Below are positions 11,612 to 23,411 of a stretch of DNA of 64,000 nt, in pieces. A program made the translations under genes and the position numbers. Location of the stretch: the NCBI RefSeq assembly GCF_000715075.1, contig NC_134088.1:2604001-2668000 (forward strand), read 5' to 3'. The notes beneath the pieces were generated by a model that was given only the letters and a program-made list of their open reading frames with translations, searched no databases and had not been told where the DNA came from. The stretch's first letter is position 1. Every line of letters starts with the position of its first letter. The stretch is from Nicotiana tabacum (Eukaryota > Streptophyta > Magnoliopsida > Solanales > Solanaceae).

Positions 11612-12907
11612 GTGTCGATGAATGATATGCCATGGTTTGCCAATGTTGCTAATTTCCTTGTGACTGGTATAATCTCGTATGAGCTCTCTTCTAACCAAAG
11701 GAAGAATCTCAGGCGGGATAGTTTGGACTTCTATTGGGATGAGTCGTACTTTTTCAAGATTGCATGGATGGTGATCCAAAGGTGTGTCCCGGAGAAGGAG
11801 CAATTGAGTATCTTGGAGGCTTGTCATTCCTCTCCCTATGGTGGCCATCATGGCGGGGCGAGGACGGCTTCTAAAGTTCTTAGTTGGGGGTTTTATTGGC
11901 CAACTTTGTTCAAAGATGTGGGTGATTTGGTGAAGAGATGCGACGAATGCCAAAAAGCGGGTGGAATTTTGAAGAAAAATGAGATGCCTCTCAATACCAT
12001 CCTTGAGGTTGATAATTTTGATGTATGGGGCATTGATTTCATGGTCCCATTTGTTAACTCTTGTGGGAACACTTACATTCGTATGGCGGTGGACTATGTT
12101 TCAAAGTGGGTTGAAGCTGTGGCTTTGCCCAACAATGAGGCCTGGAGTGTTGTTGCATTTCTCAAAGAGAGCATTTTTACAAGGTTTGGTTCTCTTCGTG
12201 CAATCATAAGTGATGGGGGTCTCATTTTTGCAATTGAGCTTTCGACACTTTGCTTTCAAAGTATGGTGTCAATCACAAAGTTTCTACCCCCTATCATCCT
12301 CAAGCAAGTGGTCAAGTTGAAGTCTCCAATAGGAAAATCAAAAGTATATTGTCTAAGATGGTCAATGCAAATAGGACCAATTGGTAGAAGAAGTTGGATG
12401 ACGCTCTATGGGCTTATAGAACTGCTTACAAAACTCCGATTGGTATGTCTCTGTATCGGTTGGTATTTGAGAAAGCTTTCCATCTACCGGTTGAGTTAGA
12501 GCACAAGGCCATGTGGGCTTTGAGGAAGCTTAATCTTGAGTGGGATGTTGCAACCAATCTTCGTGTGGAGCAGCTCAATGAACTTGATGAATTCAGATTC
12601 CATGCCTATGCCAGTTCATCCTTATATAAGGACAAGATGAAGTACCTTCATGATAAATATGCTCGTGGAAAGGAGTTCAAAATAGGTGATTTGGTTCTCT
12701 TGTTCAACTCCCGGTTACGTCTGTTTTTGGGAAAGTTCAAAGCAAAATGGAGTGGACCTTTTGAAGTGGTATGTGTGACCCCGTTTGGTGCTCTTGATTT
12801 TAAAGAGCAAAAATGGTAAAGTTTTCAGAATTAATGCGCATCGGGTCAAGCATTATCTTGGAAAAATTGATAACAGCCACGTGGTGGCACTTCTTCATTT
12901 CAAATGA
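11612..12907 (+). pseudogene. Integrase of the Athila-like element (broken)
   Basis: Would insert element DNA into the chromosome. The HHCC zinc finger is complete (HSSPYGGHHGG ... CDECQKAG). The first two acidic catalytic residues are in WGIDFM and IISDGG. The frame shifts at about 12230-12260, after which [15 protein letters not shown] carries the catalytic Glu. A TAG follows at about 12386-12388, and the C-terminal part (12394-12819) is open. After one more shift, the last ~30 codons end at about 12907. The DDE triad is therefore intact at the residue level although the ORF is dead. Confidence 0.9.
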
Positions 12908-14127
12908 TGTGATGGTAACCTACGTCGTGTCGCGATGTTAAATCAGGCACTTTTTGGGAGGCAACCCATGTGTTCTTCTTCTTGTTTCTTTGATTTTCTT
13001 CGTAGTATAGGATTGATTTTTGAGCTGACTGGTTGTGAGATATTACAGGTTTATGTTGATACAGTGCAAGACATAGTGGAAAAATGCATAAGTCTCTGAA
13101 GTTTCCAGTGCGGCCGCACTACATTCTGTGCGGACCACACTGGTGAAGGGTAAAGTGACCACCTCTCTAAAGCTGCCACTGAGGCCGCACTACATTTTAT
13201 GCGGTCCGCGGTGGGCCACTGCAGCCGCAGTCATTTTGTGCGGACCGCAGTGGGGTGCCTGAGCAAACTTGAACAAAATAGTGTAATGCGGACCGTGGTC
13301 AACTTCGTGTGGTCTGCACTGGTTGGTGAGAATGGGCCGCAGGGCCTTTCTATAAATAGACCCTAAGGCCCTCCTTTTCAAACTTTTCAATCCTCTAATT
13401 CTCAGACATCTAAAAAGCACTGTTCATCATAATTTCTGCTCGTAAATAGCTGCTAAAGTTCTCTTTATCATTTGTAAATCTCACCACTGGTAACTCTTCC
13501 TCTTTGAATTGCTTTAATTTCGTTATTTCCATTTACTTTTTATTTTCTTTATTTTTTTTCGTTCTTCCCGTAATTTCTTCATATTGTTGAGGTTAAAGTA
13601 GTTAATCTTTTGATTAAAGTAGAATTAGTTAGTTGAATACTCTGGGTAAACACGTAGGAGCATGACTTAGGTGTTAGATTAGACTTAATTTCAAAGTTTT
13701 TGGAACCCTAAGTGAGTGTTGCTTATAGGCACTCAATGCGGACCGTAGTCGATTCTGTGCGGTTCGCGATGCCCCTGTGCGGTCCGCACTACCATTTTGT
13801 GCGGACCGCACTGATGAACTTCTAGGAAGCTGAACATTGGGCAGTGCAGTCGCACTACATTTTGTGCGGACCGCACTGGCCCCTGTGCGGACGCACTACC
13901 ATTTTGTGCGATCCGCACTACCTAGATACAGAGGATGGGTAGTCTAATCCTTATCTCTATGCGGACCACATGGCCATTTTGTGCGGTCCGCACTAACCCC
14001 TGTGCGGTCGCACTAGCACTGGGCTGTTTTCTGCAACATGTCTACAACATTTTAATTCTGTTCTGCAACAATGTTTTTAACTGAGGCTACTGATACTAAG
14101 AAGTTCACTTGATTTTGTTTGTAGACA
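12908..14127. other. Spacer between pol and the env-position ORF, with GC palindromes
   Basis: No coding signal. Two clusters of GC-rich palindromic blocks lie here (about 13107-13345 and 13735-14020), the same family as in the LTRs: GCGGTCCGCAC, GCGGACCGCAC and GCGGCCGCAC cores spaced by CATTTTGTG-like linkers. A TATAAATAGA-like box occurs between the clusters at about 13353. The stretch ends in a pyrimidine-rich acceptor-like site TTTTGTTTGTAG just before an ATG at 14128. Confidence 0.75.
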
Positions 14128-15374
14128 ATGGTTAAACAACGAGGCAAAGGATCTAAACAACCTGGCAGAGGTGAATCTTCCCAGGGAGGGAAACAGAAAA
14201 TGGTTAAACTCACTCCCTAAGCTAGGCAAAACATCAAAAACATGAGGAAGGCCATAAAAGTTGCTGACAGAGCCATTGACATGTTGGGGAGTAAGTACGA
14301 GCCCTCCCGAGAGATCTCTTTGGACTCAATACCAGAATACATCCCTTATCCGGAGAGGCACAGACTGAGAGACACTCCTCCCACTTACCCCGCTACCCAA
14401 GCATAAGTGAACATTTCTTCTGGGTCGTCTGAAGGCTCAGCAGCAGGTAGTGGGATTGAATACTCCACCTCTCCCACAGCTTCATTATCTTGAGGGTACC
14501 GTAAGAGATGACAAGGAAGTAGAGAGAGATGAGGGAGTAGTAGAAAGAGGTGAGCCTCAGGTGGGAGGTGTTGCTAGAACTAGAAAGCCTGAGGAATGGG
14601 AGGACAAATTTATGAGTGAGGTGGCATACCATAAATTTCGGGAGTGGTGGTCGGTGAGAAAATTGATCCCAGAGAAGAGCTTCATAGATAGAGACTTTCT
14701 ACCTCACAACCCCAACACGTGGAGACAGTTTAGGACGAGAGTTGGATGGGAGCATTGAGATTCCATCTTCCCGGGCCCATCCTATTACTGCCCACCGACT
14801 GAGCCAGGTGCTCCTTAGTATCAATAACTGGATGCAGACTGCCTCATCCAAGTTGTCCACCCTCACTACCGTGGTAGAGGCTCAGTCGGCACCTCCAGCT
14901 CCAAAGGTTCCCTAGTCGATTGAGGATGCTCTTAAAGAGATTTTAGACAACTAGAAGTAAATCCTCGACACTCAGGCAATGCTCTCAAAGGCAGTTGATT
15001 CACATAGCAAGGCTCTCAAGGAGCTTTCTCAGGAGCACAAGAAGCTGAGGAAGACACGGGCCTCTAAAGAGCCCATGAAGGAGCTGAGAGTATATGTAGA
15101 CAGACTGAAGGCATACCACCTGTCTTTAGATTTATTGCTCTAGGACCCAGCACCAGTAGTTCATCCAGAGCCGGAGCAGTCACAGAGGCCTCCCAAGAGG
15201 AAGAGGATGATCCCTCGAGCTGATGATGCAGTCATCCAGCTGGCTGGCCCACTGGAGACCTCTTCTAGTCATCCACATGGTGCACTACCTACAAAGCCTA
15301 TCCAGGTCCAGGCCCAGGTCCCAGTAGCAGAGCAGCAGGTCACAGGGGACCAGTTTGAGGTCCCCGAGCACTGA
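14128..15374 (+). pseudogene. ORF remnant in the env position of the Athila-like element
   Basis: Some Athila elements carry a second, envelope-like ORF of unproven function here. The ATG at 14128 opens a basic stretch (MVKQRGKGSKQPGRGE) that stops at 14218-14220. The same frame continues with RKAIKVADRAIDMLG to about 14405. A second open frame at 14450-14758 contains WEDKFMSEVAYHKFREWW and RKLIPEKSF, resembling plant retrotransposon proteins of the 'putative plant transposon protein' kind. From about 14930 to 15370 another frame gives a coiled-coil-like region (KALKELSQEHKKLRK) and a Pro/Gln-rich tail. No transmembrane segment or signal peptide is visible, so envelope function is not supported. 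Confidence 0.6.
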
Positions 15375-17283
15375 ATGGACTTAGGGACCACACATGACCC
15401 TATGCAGACAGACATGCCATAGGGAGTTTCTTATATCCTTTTTCCTCTTATCTTTTTGGTGCTTTATTTAGACTAGTTGGCATTGGGGACAATGCCAGCT
15501 TTCATTTGAGGGGGTAGGCCCTACCTGTTATTCATTCGGATGATTGTATATATATTTGATACATTTTTATGCAATCTTGATTTTTCATCTTTGGTTTGTA
15601 TATAATTTTGACATTTCGTTACATTTATCGTATTTTTATTTTACTTTGGGTCTGTATAAAAATTAATGTTTCATTGTACATATGTATTCCATCTATTGCT
15701 TATTCAAATCCCCTCTTGTATATATTCATTCTATTTTCCGTAAATGTTTCGTTCTTAGCTTCTTATTTGTGATTCGTAGCTTCTTGTTTTTAAAGTTTGC
15801 AATAAGCCTTTGGTTTTCTTAATGCCACGATTCTTTACAAAGGTGGAGTGTTGTGTGAACCGGGTGGCTCTTCCCAATGATGGATGGAGTGACAACCTTC
15901 TTAAAGGTTTGAGTCCATTTTTCTTTTTGTTTTTAGTAGTTGGTAGTTAAGGGTACCTCAAGCAAAACTTCACTTGGGCCTAACACATTTGCCTTTGATC
16001 TCATGTTCAAAAACAAATTATTGTGTTTAGGATGGTGAAAGTCATGACCTTGAGACTCTTGTGTTGATCGATAATCATAAAGTGGTATTTCGGGACCATT
16101 CTGTGCTCAAATCGTATCTAAGGTTGTTGTGGGCCCCCGACAATATATCTTTAGAAATCCCTTAGCTTGTGCGGTGAGTAATTGAATTGCAAGTCCAAGT
16201 CCCGAGCCATTGGTCTAGAACTTATCCTGAATGTTTGTTGAGGCAAAATCCTAAGTGAATTTTGACTTGAGACATGATTATAGGCTCTCCTTGATCCAAA
16301 TAATAGTTTGAACAATTCCATAGCCTCCCAATGATAAGATCCCTAGTCAACCCTCTTGAGCTTTGGACCTTTTTTTTTTCTTTCAAGAACCATGATACAA
16401 GCCTATACCCATTCTAAAAGATAGCCTCTCTTGGAACCCGATCTTTCCTTTAGCACATGGAAAAAGTATAAGTTTAGGGGGAGAGACGAGGATTGCAACA
16501 AAGTGGTAAAACGGTACAAACATGAAGAAAAGGAAAGGCAATGAAAAAAAAGAAAGAAAAGCAAAAATACAAAAAGAATGTCCAATGTGAAAAAGAATAA
16601 AAAGGGATTCAAGAAAAGCAAAGAATGAAATATGTGGAAAGTTGAAAAAGGAGACAAGGTTTCAAATGCATAAAAAAAGTAACAGTGTGCCTCTCTAACC
16701 CCTTAGAAATAAGTGAAATGACTCAAAGAGTCAAGTGAATGAGTGCCGAATGAATCAAAAGAAGTGCTTAAGGGAAGATGGAACCTACTTAGACCAAAAC
16801 ATTCCCTACCTTAAACCAAAAGCCTTCACAATTTTTCCACAAAAGCCCTATATGATCTTGAGTTGAATGAAACTTACATTAGTAGATACTCAGATAAGGG
16901 GCAATCATATGGTACTTAGAGCCAGACTTGTGACTTTTTCTTGAGAGAGATGAGTGAATTTCCATTAACCTCCTTTTGCGTGACACTATTCTAAAGGTGA
17001 GGTTTTCTTAGGGAGAGTTGAGGATGTGTGAGTTTGGGTTCCACAATGACCAAAGTAATTGAAAGAGTTCTTTGATGTGTTGAGTCAACCCTTGATGCTC
17101 TTGTGTCGCACTTAACCCATGGTGTTTCAATGAGTAAATGTTATTAATGATTCATTTGTATTGAGGGCAATTGTTAGTCCCAATTGATGCTAGTTGAGGT
17201 TGCTTTAGGACAGCTGAAAACTTCTTGGATTTTCCCTTAAGGGGTGTGTCTTATTTTGTTTGCTTGAGGGCAAGCAAAAGCTT
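15375..17283 (+). other. Athila-like 3' untranslated region
   Basis: Nothing that looks coding on either strand. It includes a purine-rich patch (about 16495-16680) whose reverse strand gives only a low-complexity Phe/Leu/Ser ORF, and it leads into the PPT of the 3' LTR. Confidence 0.6.
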
Positions 17284-17297
17284 AAGATTGGGGAAGT
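17284..17297 (+). other. Polypurine tract of the Athila-like element
   Basis: AAGATTGGGGAAGT lies directly before the LTR start TGATAAC. The matching site before the left LTR reads AAGTTTGGGGGAGT. Confidence 0.75.
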
Positions 17298-18830
17298 TGA
17301 TAACTAGGGATTTTGATGCATTTTATACCCCTTCTTGCTTATGCTTTGATTAGAAATTCACACAAAATAGTCCTGAAAGGCTCACAAGTTGTGCTTGATT
17401 GTAGGTTTGCTCAATAAATTGATAAAATGTCAAAGATCATCTCAAAAGGAGTGAAGCTTGCACAAGTGCCAAAGACAAGACAAGCTCAGGCAAAACAGGC
17501 CCCAGTCCGGCCGCACACCACTTTGTGCGGTCCGCACTAGGAGATTAAGATAGCACGATTTCCAGGCTAAAAGGCAGTGCGGCCGCACTAGGTTTTGTGC
17601 GGTCCGCACTGAAGGCAATGCGGCCTCACTACCATTTTGTGAGGTCCGTAGAGCTAAGAATCAGAGAAGTGTTAAGTTGGAGATTTCAAGCCAATACGGT
17701 CCGCAGTCCATTTTGTGCGGACCGCACTAGAAGCTTCCACAACCACAGTCCATTCTATGTGATCCACGGAGCCCTAGTTCAAAGAATCAGATCTTCAAGT
17801 TCAGATCCCTAGTGCGGCCACACACCATTTTGTGCGGTCCGCACTAACCCCGCAGGGGCATTTTTGTCCAGATTTTTCAGTTTAGTATAAATAGATTCTT
17901 TTTCCATTTTTAGGGTATCAGATAGTCTTTAGAAGCAACTGTGCTCGTGGGAACGACTCTTGTAGCCATTTTTGGGCACTTTTATCTACTTTGCAACACT
18001 GAATCTTTATTTTTATCTTAGTAATTTGAGCTTATCTTCATCTTTTTTTGTTTTTCTTCTTTGAATATGAGTAGCTAGACCCCATAGCTAGGGTTGTGGC
18101 TTAACCCTAGTGTGGGTAATTGATGGGTCTTGTATTTTATGGCTAAATTGACTATGGGTGTTTGATATTTGGGTCAATTTCATGGTTAATTGGTGAATTA
18201 TTGGTTGCAAACACTAGTTTATGTTTAGTTGACTAGGGCTCTTCTTGAGAAAGAGAGCCTAAGTCTCTGAAATTGATCCAACAAGAAATTGGGGAGTACT
18301 CAAGAGATTGATAGTCCCAATTAAACGGTTAAACCTCGAGAGAGTAATACCCAACTTGAACCCTAAGTTGCTTGTGTAAATTTGCATACCCAGTTGGTCT
18401 TGAGAAAGTCAATTGGGTAAAATCACTTGAACCACTGAGAGGTGTAGAGTGGGTAAAGTTGTGCAACGGTTATATCATACTCCCCAATCATGTCAATTGC
18501 GCCTTAGACTCAAGTACCCGTCAATTGACCACCTAGGCAGATGTCACTACCCTAGTTCCTTTTAAACTATTTGAATTACCCTTTTAGCTTATCTCTTAGC
18601 TTAATCTAGTTGCAATTATAATTTGTAATTTGATAAAAGTAGAATTATATAGAAAACCCCCAAAAATGATTAGAAGTGTAATTTGGAACACTTACATTAA
18701 TCCTAAGCTAAATAGACATTCAATTCCAATTCTAGCTCTCTGTGGATATCGATCCCCACCCAAAATCGGGTAAAAACCGCTCCGACCCTCTCTCGCTACA
18801 TAATTAGTAGTGTGGAGTAGGCTACGATCA
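17298..18830 (+). repeat. 3' LTR of the Athila-like element
   Basis: Direct copy of 6016-7546. It starts TGATAACTAGGG, ends CTACGATCA, and includes the GC-palindrome cluster at about 17505-17850 and a TATAAATAGA box at about 17887. The following five bases (ATGCA, 18831-18835) match a site at 5897-5901, not the bases immediately before the 5' LTR. Confidence 0.9.
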
Positions 18831-19788
18831 ATGCACTTTGGATTAATCAGCCTATTCCATTCAGTCAATCCTCTTTCAGTCTAAACATTTTATGCATAGG
18901 GTTCCCATAATCCTGATTCCTTTACAAAGTCAACAACCTTATTCGGCTTGCGGTTCCTTGAAGGGTTTTCACCAACAAACCTCTCTCATTTATTCATCTC
19001 TAAACTCACCATCGCCTTACGATGCTCCTGAGGGTTTTCACCAATAAGACTCTCATTTTTAATTTCTCTCAGCTTTCCATCGCCTTACGGTGCCCGTGAG
19101 AGTTTTCACCAATAAGACTCTCTCATTTTTCATTTTTTCTGCTTAGACCAGAGTGTTGCCCCTGATATGAATCACACCTCTACTTGCTCGACTTGGCATC
19201 TCTCGAATATTGATCGAAAGGTCTTTCTTTGGACCGTAATGTGGGCTTTTGGATAGAGTTAGAAAGAAAGGATATCACAAAGGCTCAGAAACAGCTTGAA
19301 TGGTTTCAAAATTACAACTTTTGGAATCAGATCTCTTACAACAACCACAACTTTCTGCCCCGGTTTCTTTGCTTGGGGACTTTTGAATTTTTATTTTGAT
19401 GGGACCGAACCGTGAGGCTACCTACGTATCCTTAAAAGGAATCAGGTCGAACGCAGTTCATGTCATAGGAATTGCTTTGTTTTTTTTACTTTTCTTTTTC
19501 TTTTTCTTTTTCTTTCTCTGTTTTTTTTCTTTTTCTCTCTTTTTTCACTATTTTCCATTCTTTTCTTTCTCTTTTCTCTTCTCTTTTTCTCTTCTTCTTC
19601 TTTACTTACCTTTGCGTTCGTGTTTTTGAATATTGCTACTGATTCTAAAACAGCGGTATGAAAGGAAATAAATAAGGCTCAAAGGGGTAACAAAGGATAA
19701 AGTGTTTATATAGAAGAATAAAATATCTTCGTCATTCCAATCTTCAAAATATGCCAAGTACAAACAGCAATTAGACAAACCAAAGAAA
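18831..19788 (-). other. Ogre/Tat 3' non-coding tail, right part
   Basis: Lies between the integrase end and the Athila insertion. It holds a three-unit tandem repeat (about 18963-19125), one copy of the element's recurrent motif (about 19415-19448, CTACCTACGTATCC ... GGAATCAGGTC) and a pyrimidine-rich tract (about 19471-19610). Open frames here encode only Phe/Leu/Ser low complexity and are rejected as genes. Confidence 0.6.
18963..19125. repeat. Three-unit ~68-bp tandem repeat
   Basis: GGGTTTTCACCAA-like phrases recur at about 18964, 19032 and 19099, each followed by a CTCTCATTT block, with CATCGCCTTACG between units. The period is about 67-69 bp. Confidence 0.75.
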
Positions 19789-21030
19789 TCATACATAATA
19801 TCTTTTGACTACGTTAAAATTGATAGCGATGTCTACACATTTGCCTTCTATGTCTATTAAATATAAAGCATCATTGGACAACACTCTTTTTACAGTGAAC
19901 GACCTTTGCCAATTTGCGGCGAACTTACTTTTCGCTTCAGCCTGATGGGGAATGATGCGTTTCAATACTTGCTGACCACTTTCAAATTTCTACGTACGCA
20001 CTTGTATGCTCTTGCCATTCTCTTTTGATACAACTGGCCATGACACACTACTACTAGTCTCTTCTCATCAATCAAACTCAATTGCTCTAGACGGGTTTTG
20101 ACCCACTCAATCATCATTAATTTCGGCTTCGGCAACAATCCGAAGGGATGGAATTTCAACCTTCGCTGGTATCACTACTTCAATGCCCTATACCAATAAA
20201 TAAGGAGTTGCACCTACTGAAGTGTGAACAATACTGCGATAACCCAACAACGCAAAGGGAAACTTTTCATGCCACTGCCTGGAACCTTGCACCATTTTTC
20301 GAAGTATCTTTTTTATGTTCTTGTTGGCTGCCTTGACTGCTCCATTCGCCTTGGGGCAGTATGGGGTGGAATTGCGATGCATAATCTTAAACTGTTGACA
20401 TACCTCTTTCATCAGATGACTGTTAAGATTAGCATCGTTATCTGTGATGATCACCTTTGGGATTCCAAGCTGACAAATGATATTTGCATGCACAAAATCG
20501 ACCACTGCCTTTTTGGTCACAGATTTGAATATTTTAGCTTCAAACCACTTAGTGAAATAATCAATGGCCACCAGAATGAACCTGTGCCCATTGGATGTTG
20601 TTGGCTCAATTGGTCTGATGACATCCATTCCCCAAGAAACAAAGGGCCATCGTGCAGATATTGTGTGCAGTTCAGATGGTGAAGAATGAATCAAATCGTC
20701 GTGTACTTGGCAATGATGACACTTGCGCACAAAACTAATACAATCTCGCTCCATGGTGAGCCAATAATAACCTACTCAAAGAATTTTCTTTGCTAGAACA
20801 TACCCACTCATATGCGTCCCGCAAACTCCGGAATGCACTTCGGTCATGATAGTCGTGGCTTGTCTAGCATCGATGCACCTCAACAATCCAAGATCTGGAG
20901 TTCTTTTGTACAAAACTCCCCAACTGAAGAAAAATCCACTTGCCAAACGTCGAATTGTTCTCTTTTGATCCCCTATGGCTTGTACTGGATATACCCTCGA
21001 CCTGATTATTCCCTGATATCGTAGAACCAA
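19789..21030 (-). pseudogene. Integrase of the Ogre/Tat element (catalytic Glu lost)
   Basis: Reads leftwards from the N-terminal zinc finger (EVHSGVCGTHMSG ... KCHHCQVH; HHCC complete) through the catalytic core: WGMDVI carries the first Asp and IITDND the second. The third acidic residue is missing: NGAVKAANKNI has Lys (codon at 20332-20334) where relatives have Glu. In-frame stops are at 20776-20778 (after AKKIL) and 20188-20190 (after TPYLLV), and there is a frame change near 20110. The C-terminal domain ends FNVVKRYYV at 19789. The core, 20188-20754, is otherwise open. Confidence 0.92.
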
Positions 21031-22256
21031 GTTTCACCGTCAAGTTCTTCTTCCACCATGTTACAGTAAGCATGTTGATCGCAGACCTGAATATGCAAAG
21101 GGTCAACATAAGCCTTATTTGGATGATGTAACATCGATGCTAGAGTAGCTAAAGCATCAGCAACCTCATTGTGGATCCTAGGGATATGCCTGAACTCCAC
21201 TGATATGAACCACTGACAGAGATCCTGCAGACATTGTCGATACGGTATGAGTTTTAAATATCGAGTCTCCTATTCTCCCCGAATCTGGTGCACTAACAGA
21301 TCTGAGTCTCCCAAAACCAACACTTCCTGGACTCCCATGTCCACAGCTAACCTTAAACAAAGAATGCACACTTTGTACTCGGCCATATTGTTGGTACAAT
21401 AGAAACAAAGTTGAGCAGTGACAGGGTGGTGATGCCCTGTTTTGGAAATAAGTATAGCTCTTAGTCTAATGCTTTTCATGTTAGCGGCCCCATCAAAGAA
21501 GAGTTTCCAATCAGGCTTTTCATCTTTCTCGACCTCGTCAATAGAAATTACTTCTTCATCAGGAAAGTAAGTCTGTAAAGGTTCATATTCTTCATCCACT
21601 GGGTTCTCGGCCAAGTGATTGGCCAAAGCTTGGGCTTTCATCGCTATCCGAGTCACATATACGATGTCAAACTCTGTGAGCAAGATTTGCCATTTTGCGA
21701 GCCTTCCTGTGGGCATGGGCTTCTGGAAGATGTACTTTAACGGATCCAGGAAAGAAATGAGGTAAGTAGTGTAGGACGACAAATAATGCTTCAACTTCTG
21801 TGCTACCCAAGTCAGGGCGCAACATGTCCTCTCAAGGGGAGTATACTTAACCTTGTGAACTTCTTGCTGAGATAATAGATGGCTTTCTCTTTCCTGCCAG
21901 TGATGCCATGCTGACCTAACACACAACCAAATAAATTATCCAAGACTATCAAATAAAGAATCAAAGGTCTCTCGAGTTCTGGCGGGACCAACATAGGGGG
22001 TTATACAAATACTCTTTGATCTTATCGAATGCTTGTGGCACTCATTAGTCCATTTGACTGCAGCATCCTTCTTTAGCAACTTAAAAATGGGCTCACAAGT
22101 TGTCGTGAGTTGAGCAATAAACCTGCTGATGTAGTTTAGTCTCCCTAGCAGACTCATCACCTTAGTCTTGTTCTTTGGTGGTGATAACTCCTGGATAGCC
22201 TTGACTTTTGACGGATCCAACTCAATGTCCTGACGACTGACTATGAACCCCAACAA
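21006..22256 (-). pseudogene. RNase H and archaeal-type second RNase H of the Ogre/Tat element
   Basis: The Ty3 RNase H covers about 22256-21620, after the RT connection (LGFIVSRQDIELDPSKVKAI; LLGRLNYISRFI). It includes YTPLERTCCALTWVAQKL and is broken by a frame change near 21930. A second domain begins WKLFFDGAANMK with the TNNMAEYKVCI and LGDSDLLVHQI motifs (about 21490-21270), the archaeal-type RNase H acquired by the Tat lineage. It continues after another frame change near 21200 as HIPRIHNEVADALATLASM. The paired RNase H domains are the strongest lineage marker in this element. Confidence 0.88.
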
Positions 22257-23213
22257 TTTCCCAAATGGAACACTTTGCAGGGTTCAGCTTAAGATTGTAC
22301 CTGCGGAGCCTCTGGAAAAACTTTCTCAAATCTTTGACATGGTCAGACTGCTTCCTGGACTTTATGATCACATTATCCACGTAAACCTCAATCTCTTTGT
22401 GTATTATGTCATGGAATATGGTAGTCATTGCCTCATGTAAGTTGCCCCAGCCTTTTTCAAACCAAAAGGCATGGCCCGGTAGCAATATGTTCCCCATGGC
22501 GTAATGAATGCTGTCATTTCCGTGTCTTCTTCATCCATTAAGATCTGATGATACCCTGCTTAGCAGTCTATAAAAGACCCAATCTCATGCTTGGCACAAT
22601 TATCAATCAAAATATGGATATTTGGCAGTGGAAAGTTGTCATTTGGGCTTGCTTTGTTGAGGTCGCGGTAATAAACACACACTATGGTCTTACCATCTTT
22701 CTTTGGCACAGGCACAACATTGGCTAACCAAGTGGGATACCGCGTGACTCGAATGACCTTTGCATCAAGCTGCTTCGTGATTTCTTCTTTAATCTTCACA
22801 CTCATATCAGTTTTGAACTTTCTTAACTTTTGCTTGACGGGAGGGAATGCTGGATCAATTGGCAATTTATGGACCACCAAATCGGTTCTCAAGCATGGCA
22901 TGTCATCATACGACCATGCAAAAATATCCTTATACTCAAGCAATGCTTTAATTATTTCTTCCCTGATTTGCGGTTCAAGATGGACACTTATCTTAGTTTC
23001 TGTGATATCATCTAGGTCCCCTAGATTGATTGCCTCCGTATCATTCAGATAAGGCTTGGGTTTTTCTTCAAAATGATTTATTTCCTTACTAATCTCTTCA
23101 AAGGCCTCATCTTCATCATATTCCGATTCATCATCACAATCTATTTCTTGGATTATTATTTCAGAAGTAGATTGACTTTTAAGACTTGGCCGAAGATTCC
23201 TTATGCATGTCAT
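22222..23213 (-). pseudogene. Reverse transcriptase of the Ogre/Tat element (YVDD changed to YVDN)
   Basis: The 23213-22560 frame gives an acidic linker, then the RT fingers (VPVPKKDGKTIVCVYYRDLN, PNDNFPLPNI) and IGSFIDC with the first catalytic Asp. A TAA stop at 22560-22562 follows. The same frame resumes with GYHQILMDEEDTEMTAF, and a one-base shift near 22432 leads to the frame 22497-22222 with EVYVDNVIIKSR. The catalytic box reads YVDN (Asn codon 22372-22374) where active enzymes have YVDD, so RT would be inactive even with an open frame. Confidence 0.92.
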
Positions 23214-23411
23214 GTCATTGAAACCAGCATAAAAAGAACTGTATAAAGAAGAAAAATAAAAAAATAATAAGAGCTATCGGGAATGATGGAAAAGGGAAAT
23301 TTCATTTCATTGAAATAAAGGATAACAAGGTTTGTACATAAAACAAGCGAAAAAATAAAAATCTGGGTCACAACCCTTGAATGACCCAGATAGAAAGGAA
23401 AACAAAATAAA

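Larger units (their letters stand above)
6016..18830 (+). mobile_element. Athila-like Ty3 LTR retrotransposon, decayed, nested in the Ogre/Tat element
   Basis: Two direct LTRs of 1531 and 1533 bp (6016-7546, 17298-18830) begin TGATAACTAGGG and end CGATCA. A PBS matching tRNA-Asp follows the left LTR by 5 bp, and a G-rich PPT precedes the right LTR. Between them lie gag, an Athila-type protease, RT with FMDD, RNase H, integrase, and a second ORF remnant in the env position, in that order. Every ORF is broken. In the first ~170 bp of the LTRs I counted 13 differences, and elsewhere about 4-5 per cent, so the insertion is old. Confidence 0.92.

Noticed and set aside
14450..14758. Envelope glycoprotein
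   Set aside because: No signal peptide, transmembrane helix or cleavage motif; resembles plant transposon-associated proteins instead.
16403..16657. Minus-strand Phe/Leu/Ser-rich ORF
   Set aside because: Reverse strand of a purine-rich patch in the Athila 3' UTR.
19396..19629. Phe-rich 77-codon ORF
   Set aside because: It is a pyrimidine tract translated into Phe/Leu/Ser; low complexity, no start context.
20224..20682. 152-codon plus-strand ORF
   Set aside because: Shadow of the integrase frame on the opposite strand.
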